Shown here piece by piece: positions 1 to 8,049 of a DNA stretch of 37,297 nt. Origin of the DNA: Janthinobacterium sp. GW456P (lineage in GTDB: Bacteria; Pseudomonadota; Gammaproteobacteria; Burkholderiales; Burkholderiaceae_D). The stretch lies in NCBI RefSeq assembly GCF_002127655.1, contig NZ_NEHB01000004.1, forward strand, positions 149,408 through 186,704, written 5' to 3'. The notes beneath the pieces are model-generated. The model searched no databases, was not told the origin of the DNA, and worked only from the letters and a program-made list of their open reading frames with translations. Position 1 is the stretch's first letter. Each line of letters opens with the position of its first letter. The translations under genes and the position numbers were made by a program.

Positions 1-416
1 TGTTTGACCGCCACTACCGGCCCATCCCGAACACCAATCCGCCCAAGCACAACACCAAGTTCGACGCGTTTACGGACAAGGTGCTGCCGGACCTGCAGGA
101 AGGCGTGCTGGCCGCACTACCCCATCTGGCCTATGCGGGCGCCGTCGACAACAATGGCTATTTTCCAACGCATAACAAGAAGTTTTCCCAGCCGCTGACG
201 GGTGACTACGCGACCGATATCGTGAATAACCGCACCAAGCGCATCTTCAGCGACCGCACGGGCAAGCGCTGCGGCAGCAATACCAAGCCCTTCCTGTTGC
301 AGACCTATAAACGCGACACGGGCGAAGTCATGCACGATTTATCCGTGCCCATCCACGTCGAGGGCAAGCACTGGGGCGGTTTCCGCATCGGTTACCGCTC
401 CAGCAGCCATGCATAA
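1..416 (+). CDS. Methyl-accepting chemotaxis protein, C-terminal fragment
   Basis: This is the end of a gene whose start lies before the window. The reading frame begins at base 3 and is open to the TAA at 414-416. The visible 137 residues (FDRHYRPIPNTN at the start, HWGGFRIGYR near the end) match the extra sensory-like segment that many beta- and gammaproteobacterial methyl-accepting chemotaxis proteins carry after the signalling coiled coil. Phrases such as DNNGYFPTHN, TGDYATDIV, KRIFSDRTG and RDTGEVMHDLSVPIHV are typical of it. Such proteins are membrane receptors that control CheA activity. The transmembrane and methylation regions are outside the window, so ligand and class cannot be judged. 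A hairpin terminator follows directly. Confidence 0.75.
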   Translation, partial: FDRHYRPIPNTNPPKHNTKFDAFTDKVLPDLQEGVLAALPHLAYAGAVDNNGYFPTHNKKFSQPLTGDYATDIVNNRTKRIFSDRTGKRCGSNTKPFLLQTYKRDTGEVMHDLSVPIHVEGKHWGGFRIGYRSSSHA

Positions 417-417
417 A

Positions 418-443
418 AAAAACGCCTGAGACATCAGGCGTTT
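418..443. terminator. Bidirectional rho-independent terminator
   Basis: A-rich tract, then the stem AACGCCTGA / TCAGGCGTT with a short loop, then a T run. It lies between the chemoreceptor gene and the convergent LysR gene and has A/T tracts on both sides, so it can serve both. Confidence 0.8.
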
Positions 444-458
444 GTTCCGTAGCAGGTT

Positions 459-1439
459 TTATTCGACATGCGGTTTCGGCGCCACGCCGCCGCCGGCCGC
501 CGTGGCCGTCCGTAACGTGGGCGTGTTCATGCTTTCCAGGTGATTGCGCAGCCATTTGTGGGCGGGGCTGCGGGCGTCGCGCTCGTGCCACAGCATGTCC
601 AGGTGGACGGCCGGCAAGGTCAACGGCAAATCCTTGTACAGCAGGGATTCCGTCATGCCCGTCGAGGCGATCAGATGGCGCGGCAAGACGGTGATCAGGT
701 CGGAATTGGCGACGACGCGCCCGGCCGTGAAGAACTGGTTGACCGTCAGCAGGATGCGCCGTTCGCGGTGGATCTGCGACAGCGCCTCGTCGATCAAGCC
801 ATGCGCGCGGCCGGAAAAGCTCACCAATAAATGGTTGGCCGCGCAATAGTTATCCAGGGTCAATTCCTTGTCGGCCAGCGGATGGCCGCGCCGCATCACG
901 CATACATACTTGCCGGAATACAGGCGTTCGTGGCGGATGGGCGAACCCGTCTCGCTCGACAGTTGCGCCGCCACGCCGGGAAAGAAGCCCACGGCCAGGT
1001 CGATGTCGCCGCGCAGCAGCATGGGCCGCGGTTCGCGCGTGGTCAGCGGCATCATGCGCACGTTGACGCCAGGCGCTTCGCGTTCGATCGAGCGCATCAG
1101 CGAGGGCAGCCAGAAGGCGGCCGTCGCGTCGGCCATGGCCATGCGGAAGGTGGCGTGCGTCTTCGACACGTCGAAGGTTTCCGGCGTGACGGCCGCCTCC
1201 AGGCTGGCCAGGGCCGAGCGCACGGACGGCCACAACGCTTCGGCGCGGGGCGTGGGTTTCACGCCATACGCCGTGCGGATCAGCAATTCGTCACCGAGGC
1301 TCTCGCGCAGGCGTTTGATGGCGTTCGATACCGCCGGCTGCGTCATCGCCAGGTGGCCCGCTGCGCGCGTCAGGTTTTGTTCCGTCATGACGGCGTCGAA
1401 AACACGCAGCAAGTTCAGATCCAGCGTCAGAAAACTCAT
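459..1439 (-). CDS. LysR family transcriptional regulator
   Basis: A 326-residue protein with the standard LysR layout. An N-terminal winged helix-turn-helix spans about residues 5-65 (DLNLLRVFDAVMTEQNLTRA, then the recognition-helix phrase TQPAVSNAIKRLRE). It is followed by a periplasmic-binding-protein-like effector domain from about residue 90 to 300. The ligand cannot be told from sequence. The start ATG at 1437-1439 gives a normal N-terminus. The gene is transcribed away from the small membrane protein gene starting at 1632; LysR regulators often control the divergent neighbour, so that gene is a candidate target, which is inference. The C-terminal tail after about residue 305 (TATAAGGGVAPKPHVE) is low complexity. 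Confidence 0.9.
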   Translation of the reverse strand: MSFLTLDLNLLRVFDAVMTEQNLTRAAGHLAMTQPAVSNAIKRLRESLGDELLIRTAYGVKPTPRAEALWPSVRSALASLEAAVTPETFDVSKTHATFRMAMADATAAFWLPSLMRSIEREAPGVNVRMMPLTTREPRPMLLRGDIDLAVGFFPGVAAQLSSETGSPIRHERLYSGKYVCVMRRGHPLADKELTLDNYCAANHLLVSFSGRAHGLIDEALSQIHRERRILLTVNQFFTAGRVVANSDLITVLPRHLIASTGMTESLLYKDLPLTLPAVHLDMLWHERDARSPAHKWLRNHLESMNTPTLRTATAAGGGVAPKPHVE

Positions 1440-1522
1440 GGAAAGCCCAAGATAAAAGTTGAATTGATTACTTAAGAGTGTAAACCGCGCCGGGCACGAA
1501 TATTTTCACTCGTAAAAAAATA

Positions 1523-1552
1523 TTACAGTTTTCCATTCACGATTCATATAAT
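1523..1552 (+). promoter_or_regulatory. Candidate sigma70 promoter for the small membrane protein gene
   Basis: A perfect TATAAT at 1547-1552 is preceded at 18 bp by a weak TTACAG (1523-1528), in an AT-rich intergenic region between divergent genes. Further TATAAT/TATAGT-like hexamers occur at about 1594-1617, so the exact promoter is uncertain. Confidence 0.35.
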
Positions 1553-1631
1553 TGGTATCAAGAAATGGAATTAGATTTATATGTTGCACTGCACTATAGT
1601 ACTGGCAAATTCTATAATGCACTGGAACAGT

Positions 1632-1937
1632 ATGTCTACCTTCGCCTCCGCCCTGTACGCAGTATCCGCACCCGTGCTGGAGATTTCCCTGCTGAATGCC
1701 CTGCAACTCGTGCTGGTGATCGTTGCCGTGGGCACCTTCGCCCTGCTGTTCAAGCCTTTGCTGGTGGGCATTGCCCGCGCCATGGTGCTGGTGGTGCGTC
1801 CCAAGCTGAGCCGCGAAGAGCGCCTGGCGCGCCAGCAGATGCGCGAAGCGCAAGCCTTGCAGCGTACCTTGGGCAAGATGGATGGCGTGTCGCCAAGCAA
1901 CGCCGCCGAATTGCGCGCCCTGTCGACGCGCGCCTGA
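1632..1937 (+). CDS. Small single-pass membrane protein, unknown function
   Basis: A 101-residue protein starting at the ATG at 1632 (MSTFASALYAVSAPVLEISL). The frame is open further upstream to 1581, but the earlier codons look non-coding. One strongly hydrophobic segment (about residues 18-50, NALQLVLVIVAVGTFALLFK then more hydrophobic residues) is followed by a basic, soluble tail rich in Arg, Glu and Gln (PKLSREERLARQQMREAQAL). This suggests an inner-membrane protein with a short cytoplasmic helix. I do not recognise the family. Codon use is that of the GC-rich host and a strong terminator follows, so it is probably a real gene. It is divergent from the LysR gene. Confidence 0.65.
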   Translation: MSTFASALYAVSAPVLEISLLNALQLVLVIVAVGTFALLFKPLLVGIARAMVLVVRPKLSREERLARQQMREAQALQRTLGKMDGVSPSNAAELRALSTRA

Positions 1938-1957
1938 GCGATCAACGTGCAAATGAG

Positions 1958-1982
1958 AAGCCGGCCTGCGCCGGCTTTTTTT
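1958..1982. terminator. Rho-independent terminator
   Basis: Stem GCCGGC (1960-1965), loop CTGC, stem GCCGGC (1970-1975), then seven T. It ends the small membrane protein gene and lies just before the stop of the convergent gene at 2001. Confidence 0.85.
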
Positions 1983-2000
1983 ACGCCTGCCGCCAGCCGA

Positions 2001-2597
2001 TTACGCCACGTCGCCCAGCAAATGCGCGCGCAATACCGTGTCGGCCGGATGGGCGCCGATCCAGATTTTCAGCAGCGCATTGTAAAAGGCCAGGTCCGGC
2101 ACCGTCTCGCCCACCTGTTTGCCGTTCAGCTTGCATAACGTCCCCTCTTCCGGCAGCCAGTCCACGGTCAGGATGTCGCCCTTTTTCAGCCCGGGCACCG
2201 TTTCGAACATGGCGCCAAACTGCATCGTTTGGCTCAGCAGGCGCGTGCGGTCGGCCTGGTCGGAACTGCGCTTCAAGCCCTGCATGAAGGCTTGCCCAAG
2301 CTCGTCGGACGTGATGTCGCGCAGCATGACGATTTCCAGGCGGCGCGGCCCGGGCAACGCCAGGATGTCGGCCAGCTGGGTTTTCTTTTCCGGCAGGTAC
2401 AGCGCAATCGTGTAGACCTTGAAGATGACCTTGTAGCGCACGCCGGCGCCGTTGAGTTTCAACTCGCGGCTGGCCAGCTGCACCGTGTCGTCCAGCTTGA
2501 CGCCGCCCACCTCGACGGCCAGCGCTGGTTGCGCCAGGGCGGCGCACAGGCAGGCGGCAGCGAGGGAGCGGCCCACACGGGATGTGCGTATTTGCAT
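2001..2597 (-). CDS. Exported chalcone-isomerase-like protein
   Basis: A 198-residue protein from the ATG at 2595-2597. This start is preferred over the longer frame to 2681 because a GGAGG ribosome binding site lies just upstream and the protein then begins with a clean signal peptide (MQIRTSRVGRSLAAACLCAA, cleavage near AQPALA-VEV). The mature part has the chalcone-isomerase-like fold signature of proteobacterial periplasmic proteins: VGGVKLDDTVQLASRELKLN, a GAGVRYKVIFKVYTIALYLP strand region, and a late DLAFYNALLKIWIG phrase. Bacterial members are not known to be flavonoid enzymes; they probably bind small hydrophobic ligands. It runs convergent to the membrane protein gene and downstream of the ferredoxin gene, with about 108 bp between. 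Confidence 0.8.
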   Translation of the reverse strand: MQIRTSRVGRSLAAACLCAALAQPALAVEVGGVKLDDTVQLASRELKLNGAGVRYKVIFKVYTIALYLPEKKTQLADILALPGPRRLEIVMLRDITSDELGQAFMQGLKRSSDQADRTRLLSQTMQFGAMFETVPGLKKGDILTVDWLPEEGTLCKLNGKQVGETVPDLAFYNALLKIWIGAHPADTVLRAHLLGDVA

Positions 2598-2705
2598 CTT
2601 CTGCCTCCGTAGAGAAACATGTGCTGTGGATAAGTCCGCACAAACACACAGTGTAGAACAGTTGGCAGAAGCTGGCGCCACGCAGAAGTGGCGAGGAAGA
2701 AATGC

Positions 2706-2972
2706 TTAGGGTTTGGCGGCAGGCAGTTCCGCCTGCAGGCGCTCGTACTTGGCCATCAATTGCTCCGGGCTTTCGCGCCAGGCGGGATTGAAGGGGATGC
2801 AGCTGACGGGACACACTTGCTGGCATTGCGGCTCGTCAAAGTGGCCCACGCATTCGGTACACTTGTTGGGATCGATTTCGTAGATTTCCGCACCCATGTA
2901 GATCGCGTCATTCGGGCACTCGGGCTCGCAAATGTCGCAATTGATGCATTCGTCGGTGATCAGTAATGCCAT
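2706..2972 (-). CDS. YfhL-type 2[4Fe-4S] ferredoxin
   Basis: An 88-residue ferredoxin with two cluster motifs. The first is C9-x2-C12-x2-C15-x3-C19-P. The second is C38-x2-C41-x8-C50-x3-C54-P; the long spacing between its second and third Cys is the hallmark of the YfhL/Allochromatium-type ferredoxins. It transfers single electrons at low potential in the cytoplasm; the partner is unknown. The C-terminal helix (SPEQLMAKYERLQAEL) is typical of this subgroup. It starts at the ATG at 2970-2972, only 14 bp after the coaD stop on the same strand. The pair coaD-ferredoxin is a common operon in betaproteobacteria. Confidence 0.92.
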   Translation of the reverse strand: MALLITDECINCDICEPECPNDAIYMGAEIYEIDPNKCTECVGHFDEPQCQQVCPVSCIPFNPAWRESPEQLMAKYERLQAELPAAKP

Positions 2973-2986
2973 GATTTCACTCTTAC

Positions 2987-3520
<534 letters not shown>

Positions 3521-3596
3521 TTATGCCTGAAATTGGTGATCACCTTGCTGCTGCGCCTCGGGGCAGGGCGCCTTTTTGCCTCATTTATAGGCAGAT

Positions 3597-4262
3597 TCAG
3601 GCCGTTGCCGGCACTTTGTTGTAAGTTAGCAAATGATAATAAACGGTGCCAGCCTTGTCGGCGCGGATGACTTCCCATGGCGCCATCCACTCGGGCTTTT
3701 CCAGTGCGCTGGCTTCATCGAAGACCAGCGGCAAGCCCGATTCCGCGTACACGATGCCGCCTTCCTTGAGCAGGTTGGCGCACAGGGGCAATACTTTCGC
3801 CAGGAAATCCTGCTGGTAAGGCGGGTCAAGGAAGATCAGGTCGTAACGCTGGCCGCGCGCTGCCAGGCCTTGCGCCGTCAGCAGGGCGTCGCCGCGCAGC
3901 AGCTGGACATTGTCAGCGCGTAATTTCGTCTTGTTTTCTTCCAGCTGGCGGATCACGGGCGTATGCGTGTCGACCATGGTGACGGCGCCTGCGCCGCGGC
4001 TGGCCGCCTCGAAGCCCAGTGCGCCGCTGCCGGCGAACAGGTCCAGCACCTGGGCGTCGGCCCAGTCGCCGTCGCGCAAGTGGTTGATCCAGTTGAACAC
4101 GGTTTCACGCACGCGGTCCGGCGTCGGGCGCAAGCCCAGTGCCTGCAAAACAGGCAGCACGGAGCGCTTCCACTGACCGCCGATGATGCGCACCTGGTTC
4201 GGTGGCGGCGCGTGGTGGACGGGGACTTTGGCGGGTTTTTTAGTTTTCTTTTGCATGGGCAT
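3597..4262 (-). CDS. rsmD: 16S rRNA (guanine966-N2)-methyltransferase RsmD
   Basis: A 221-residue Rossmann-fold methyltransferase that uses S-adenosylmethionine to methylate G966 of 16S rRNA in the assembled small subunit. The SAM-binding motif DLFAGSGALGFEAASRGA and the catalytic FLDPPY motif of N2/N6 methyltransferases are both present. The N-terminus begins with the usual IIGGQWKR phrase after a basic leader (MPMQKKTKKPAK). The start could be the ATG at 4262 or two codons later. The gene belongs to the rsmD-coaD-ferredoxin group, although 112 bp separate it from coaD. Confidence 0.95.
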   Translation of the reverse strand: MPMQKKTKKPAKVPVHHAPPPNQVRIIGGQWKRSVLPVLQALGLRPTPDRVRETVFNWINHLRDGDWADAQVLDLFAGSGALGFEAASRGAGAVTMVDTHTPVIRQLEENKTKLRADNVQLLRGDALLTAQGLAARGQRYDLIFLDPPYQQDFLAKVLPLCANLLKEGGIVYAESGLPLVFDEASALEKPEWMAPWEVIRADKAGTVYYHLLTYNKVPATA

Positions 4263-4454
4263 TTAGAACACCTAACAAAACCTACTGCGCGTTGCGATTT
4301 GCGGCCTGCGATGCTCACTGTGCATTCGCACAGCTGCGCTTCTTAGCCACAGCTCACTGCCGCTCGCTACGGTTTTGTCAGGCGTTCCATTTCTTCAATT
4401 CGATGGCGGCCACTATAGCATATGGCCCCCATCTCCCCTGCTGGCGCTGCCTGG

Positions 4455-5360
4455 CTATTTGGCTTGCGTGGCCAAGGAATTGAAATCGTCGATCCAGCCC
4501 TGCATGCGCTTGACGGCATGGGCTTTTTGCGCCGGCGTGGCGATCTTGATCACCGTCAAGACCATCTGCGCCGTGCTGCTTTCGTAGGCGTCAAAAAAGG
4601 CCTTGCGCTCCGAGTGTTCCAGGCGCTCGAAACTGTCCTTGATCAGGGTCGTGATCAAGGCCGCGGTGGCTTCCTTGCCGAGTTTTTCCTGTTGGACTTT
4701 CTTTACCAGGTTCAACACATTCTGCTGGCGCCGCATGCGTTCGTCGAGCCAGATCTCATTGTTCAGCGGACGCGCGTCGGACGCCTTGCGGATGATGGCT
4801 TCCTGCTCGCTGCTGAAGCCGCCGAACCACAGTTCGAATTGCTCCATGGCTTTCTTGTAGCGCAGTTTCTGGCGCTTTTCCTGGTCGCCGCTCAGGTATT
4901 TCTTGCGGTAATCCTCGTTGTTCGACTTGAACTTCTTTTCCATCTGCGCAATCTGCTCGGGTTTGAGCGAGCGCGCCAGGTCGGCCAGCTCGGGCGCCGC
5001 CTTCAGCAGCAACGCCTGGGTGCGTTGCTTGATCTCGCCGTAGTCGGCCATCAGATCCGCCTGCGTGGTATTGCCTTGCAGCTGCTTCTGGCCCGTGCGC
5101 AGGATTTCCACGTAATCCTTCAATTGCGTCTTGCGGTGCCAGTCGAACAGCTTGTCGATGTCTTCGCGCACCCAGCCCTTCTGGTCGCGGTCGAGGTCGA
5201 CATACGCGTTCAGCCACCAGTACAACACGGTATCGCCGTTGTTGTAGGCCAGGCGCAAGCCGCTGCAGCCGGCCATGACGACAAGCAGGATGGCCAGCAC
5301 GGCATAAGTAAACCGCTGGAAGCGCGTGGAAGACGGAGCCTGCGTGTTAAAATTTTTCAT
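4455..5360 (-). CDS. DUF6279 family lipoprotein
   Basis: A 301-residue predicted lipoprotein. Residues 1-32 form a lipoprotein signal with basic residues, a hydrophobic stretch ([11 protein letters not shown]) and the lipobox M29-A30-G31-C32. The mature part starts [20 protein letters not shown], a phrase characteristic of the DUF6279 family, and continues as a mostly helical, charged protein (Lys/Glu/Gln rich, probably long helices). Function is unknown; members are anchored in the outer or inner membrane of beta- and gammaproteobacteria. Its start at 5360 lies only 25 bp from the glmU start on the opposite strand, so the two genes share a very short divergent promoter region. Confidence 0.85.
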   Translation of the reverse strand: MKNFNTQAPSSTRFQRFTYAVLAILLVVMAGCSGLRLAYNNGDTVLYWWLNAYVDLDRDQKGWVREDIDKLFDWHRKTQLKDYVEILRTGQKQLQGNTTQADLMADYGEIKQRTQALLLKAAPELADLARSLKPEQIAQMEKKFKSNNEDYRKKYLSGDQEKRQKLRYKKAMEQFELWFGGFSSEQEAIIRKASDARPLNNEIWLDERMRRQQNVLNLVKKVQQEKLGKEATAALITTLIKDSFERLEHSERKAFFDAYESSTAQMVLTVIKIATPAQKAHAVKRMQGWIDDFNSLATQAK

Positions 5361-5385
5361 ATTCTTAACTTATAAAAGACGGTCT

Positions 5386-6762
5386 ATGAACGTTGTCATT
5401 CTCGCTGCCGGTATGGGCAAACGCATGCAGTCGGCACTGCCCAAGGTATTGCACCCGTTGGCGGGCAAGCCGCTGTTGTCGCACGTCATCGACACGGCGC
5501 GCGTCCTGGCGCCGTCCCGATTATGCGTGATTTACGGGCACGGGGGCGCAGCGGTGCTGAAGTTGCTGGACGGCTACAAGACCAAGCAAGATTTGGCGAT
5601 TGACGCTGCGGAACAAACGCAACAACTGGGCACCGGTCATGCCGTGCAGCAAGCGGTGGCGTTGCTGGACGACAGCGTGCCGACCCTGATCCTGTACGGC
5701 GACGTGCCGCTGACCAGCGCCGCTTCCCTGCAGCAACTGGTGCAGGCGGCCGGCAAGGACAAGCTGGCCATCTTGACCGTGCAACAGGACGATCCCTTCG
5801 GCCTGGGCCGTATCGTGCGCGAGCACGGCGCCATCGTGCGCATCGTCGAGGAAAAGGATGCCACGCCAGAAGAGCGCGCCATCCGCGAGATCAATAGCGG
5901 CATCATGGTCGCGCCCACCGTGCAGCTGAAACAATGGTTGTCGGCCTTGTCGAATGACAATGCCCAAGGCGAATACTATCTGACCGATATCGTTGCCCAG
6001 GCCGTCGCCGACGGCGTGGCCGTCACCTCGGCGCATCCGGCCGCCGTGTGGGAAGTGGCGGGCGTCAACAGCAAGGTGCAACTGGCCCAGCTGGAACGCA
6101 TTCACCAGAACAATATCGCGCAAGCCTTGCTCGAGCGGGGCGTGACCTTGATGGACCCGGCCCGCATCGACGTGCGCGGCGAACTCATTTGCGGCCGCGA
6201 TGTCACCATCGACGTCGGCTGCGTGTTCGAAGGCCGTGTGGAACTGGGCGACGGCGTGCGCGTGGGCGCCAACAACGTCATCATCAATGCCACCGTGGCC
6301 GCTGGCGCGCACATCAAGCCCTTCTGCCATCTCGAGGACGCCGTCGTGGGCGCCGCTTCCATCATCGGCCCCTACGCGCGCCTGCGCCCGGGCACGGTGC
6401 TGGCGGAAGACGTGCATATCGGTAACTTCGTCGAAGTGAAAAACAGCCAGATCGCCGCGCACAGCAAGGCCAATCACCTGGCTTACATCGGCGATGCCAC
6501 CATCGGCTCGAAGGTCAACATCGGCGCCGGCACGATCACCTGCAACTACGATGGCGTGAACAAGTTCCGTACGGTGATTGAAGACGACGCCTTCATTGGC
6601 AGCGACAGCCAGCTGATCGCTCCCGTCACCGTCGGCAAGGGCGCCACCCTGGGCGCCGGCACGACCTTGTCGAAAGATGCGCCGGCGGGCAAGCTGACCG
6701 TCTCGCGCGCGCGCCAGGTGACCATTGACGGCTGGACGCGTCCCGTGAAAATCCCCAAGTAA
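5386..6762 (+). CDS. glmU: Bifunctional GlmU: GlcN-1-P acetyltransferase / GlcNAc-1-P uridyltransferase
   Basis: A 458-residue enzyme that makes UDP-N-acetylglucosamine for peptidoglycan and lipopolysaccharide. The N-terminal uridyltransferase domain has LAAGMGKRM (residues 6-14) and PKVLHP. The C-terminal half is a left-handed beta helix with hexapeptide repeats ending in the acetyltransferase site region (for example [30 protein letters not shown]). I use the ATG at 5386 ([14 protein letters not shown]); the frame is open further upstream but that part is the divergent promoter region. Together with glmS downstream it supplies the same pathway; an Lrp-type regulator gene and a long spacer separate the two. 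A strong terminator follows. Confidence 0.97.
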   Translation: MNVVILAAGMGKRMQSALPKVLHPLAGKPLLSHVIDTARVLAPSRLCVIYGHGGAAVLKLLDGYKTKQDLAIDAAEQTQQLGTGHAVQQAVALLDDSVPTLILYGDVPLTSAASLQQLVQAAGKDKLAILTVQQDDPFGLGRIVREHGAIVRIVEEKDATPEERAIREINSGIMVAPTVQLKQWLSALSNDNAQGEYYLTDIVAQAVADGVAVTSAHPAAVWEVAGVNSKVQLAQLERIHQNNIAQALLERGVTLMDPARIDVRGELICGRDVTIDVGCVFEGRVELGDGVRVGANNVIINATVAAGAHIKPFCHLEDAVVGAASIIGPYARLRPGTVLAEDVHIGNFVEVKNSQIAAHSKANHLAYIGDATIGSKVNIGAGTITCNYDGVNKFRTVIEDDAFIGSDSQLIAPVTVGKGATLGAGTTLSKDAPAGKLTVSRARQVTIDGWTRPVKIPK

Positions 6763-6788
6763 GAGAATCCGCCCTCACCCGGCATGAC

Positions 6789-6823
6789 GCCGCCAGCCTG
6801 TCCGGGCTGGCGGCGTTTTTTTA
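6789..6823 (+). terminator. glmU rho-independent terminator
   Basis: An 11-bp GC stem CGCCGCCAGCC / GGCTGGCGGCG with a 6-nt loop, followed by seven T. It lies about 25 bp after the glmU stop. Confidence 0.92.
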
Positions 6824-6827
6824 CGCC

Positions 6828-7364
6828 TGTGGATAATCCTGTGGAAAGTTGGCTGGCAACCCGGGATAAGTCAGGACCTTATTTCCATGAAGCATTTTTA
6901 CTGTGGTTTGGTGTGTGGATAAACATGTGAACAAGCAGGCGGACAAGTGATGGATAAGCCCGGTATAAGCTGCGTATAAAAGGTGAAAAACCTGTGGGAA
7001 AGATGGGATAAGTTATCTGGCCCGGTTTGGCGCTTGAGGAGGCAAGCCAGTTTCGCAGGCTGCGAAAGTCTCGTCAGTTTTTTGCCTGTCTGTATTGTGG
7101 ATAAGCTTGTGCGTAATTGGCGTATAAGCCATGAATAACTTATAAGTCATTGTATTGCAATGATATTTTTAGAAAATTTGTATAGCCTGCCTGTGGGTAA
7201 GGCTGTGCAAAAGCCTGTGATTAAAGCGTGGGCAAGCGCTGGATAAGACGGGATAAGTTTTATCCGGGAGCGGATGACTATTTATAGATAGGCCTCATGC
7301 GAGGCTGGATGGCGGTGGCCGTGGAAATCCATGATTTTCATACTGTGGATAAACTTGTGCATAA
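6828..7364. promoter_or_regulatory. Cluster of consensus DnaA boxes in a gene-free spacer
   Basis: The 650-bp gap between glmU and the Lrp gene has no plausible gene. It holds four exact copies of TGTGGATAA (reverse complement TTATCCACA) at 6828, 6914, 7096 and 7344, plus TGTGCATAA (TTATGCACA) at 7356. All five fit the DnaA box TTATNCACA and all point the same way. Near matches occur at 6971 (TGCGTATAA) and 7192 (TGTGGGTAA), with many weaker GGATAAG motifs. An AT-rich tract lies at about 7136-7185. The region may bind DnaA for titration, timing or origin function. Origin function is not shown, since no dnaA, dnaN or parAB gene is in the window. Confidence 0.6.
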
Positions 7365-7414
7365 GTGGGTAAAAAGACTGGGATAAGCGGGGATAACTTC
7401 TCTGTCAGCCGGTT

Positions 7415-7888
7415 TCACACGGCGATGCGCGTTTCGAACTTGCTGCGAAACGTGGAAAAATAGCTTTTCACGTTGCGCACATTCGCGTGCGCGGCAAACA
7501 GGCGGTGCGCCAGCGCGTGGTAGGCGGGCATGTCGGCCACCTGCACCATCAGCACGAAGTCGGGCCCGGGCGAGACGCGGTAGCATTGCAGCACGGCGGG
7601 CTCGTCTGCCACGAGCTGCTCGAATTCGGCCATGCGCTCAAACGCCTGCACATCGAGCGTGATTTCCACGATGGCCGTCAGGCGCACCCCCACCAGCTGC
7701 GGCGCGACGATGGCCACTTGCCGCTCGATGATGCCGTTTTCCCGTAAATGCTTGACCCGCCGCAAACACGTGGGCGCCGAGACGTGCACCGCCAGGGCCA
7801 GCTCGCTGTTGGTTTGCGACGCATCAATTTGCAAGGCATTCAGGATGCGACGATCGATTTCGTCGAGGGTAATATTGTGCTCGCTCAT
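7415..7888 (-). CDS. Lrp/AsnC family transcriptional regulator
   Basis: A 157-residue protein. It has an N-terminal helix-turn-helix (LDEIDRRILNALQIDASQTN, then LALAVHVSAPTCLRRVKHLR, about residues 8-58) and a C-terminal RAM/AsnC ligand-binding domain (about 70-150) with the PAVLQCYRVSPGPDFVLMVQV core. Such proteins assemble as octamers and respond to amino acids; the effector here is unknown. The gene is divergent from glmS, with 161 bp between the starts holding a perfect palindrome. It may repress its own gene and affect glmS, which is inference. Confidence 0.93.
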   Translation of the reverse strand: MSEHNITLDEIDRRILNALQIDASQTNSELALAVHVSAPTCLRRVKHLRENGIIERQVAIVAPQLVGVRLTAIVEITLDVQAFERMAEFEQLVADEPAVLQCYRVSPGPDFVLMVQVADMPAYHALAHRLFAAHANVRNVKSYFSTFRSKFETRIAV

Positions 7889-7922
7889 GATTTTGATGAA
7901 TTGGAAAATATATTGATTCTAA

Positions 7923-7939
7923 ATGAAATAAAATTTCAT
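7923..7939. promoter_or_regulatory. Palindromic candidate operator between lrp-like gene and glmS
   Basis: ATGAAAT-AAA-ATTTCAT, a perfect 7-3-7 inverted repeat 35 bp upstream of the Lrp-type gene start. Length and AT-rich centre fit Lrp-family operators, so autoregulation is plausible. TGTGAAATAATCA nearby may be a second half-site. Confidence 0.45.
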
Positions 7940-8049
7940 CGCAAAATAGGTGTGAAATAATCAGTCAAAAATATACGGATTTAGAAAGCATATTTCACGC
8001 ACTCTGCATTAGCATGCGTGCATTGATGAATTTTTAGACAGAGGTTTCC

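Noticed and set aside
831..1475. 214-residue ORF opposite the LysR gene, and similar long frames opposite glmU and glmS
   Set aside because: These are frames kept open by high-GC codon use of the real genes; they are His/Arg/Ala-rich and lack domains.
6763..7414. Chromosomal replication origin as a firm call
   Set aside because: DnaA boxes are clear, but no dnaA, dnaN, rpmH or parAB gene is nearby and skew cannot be judged from this window.
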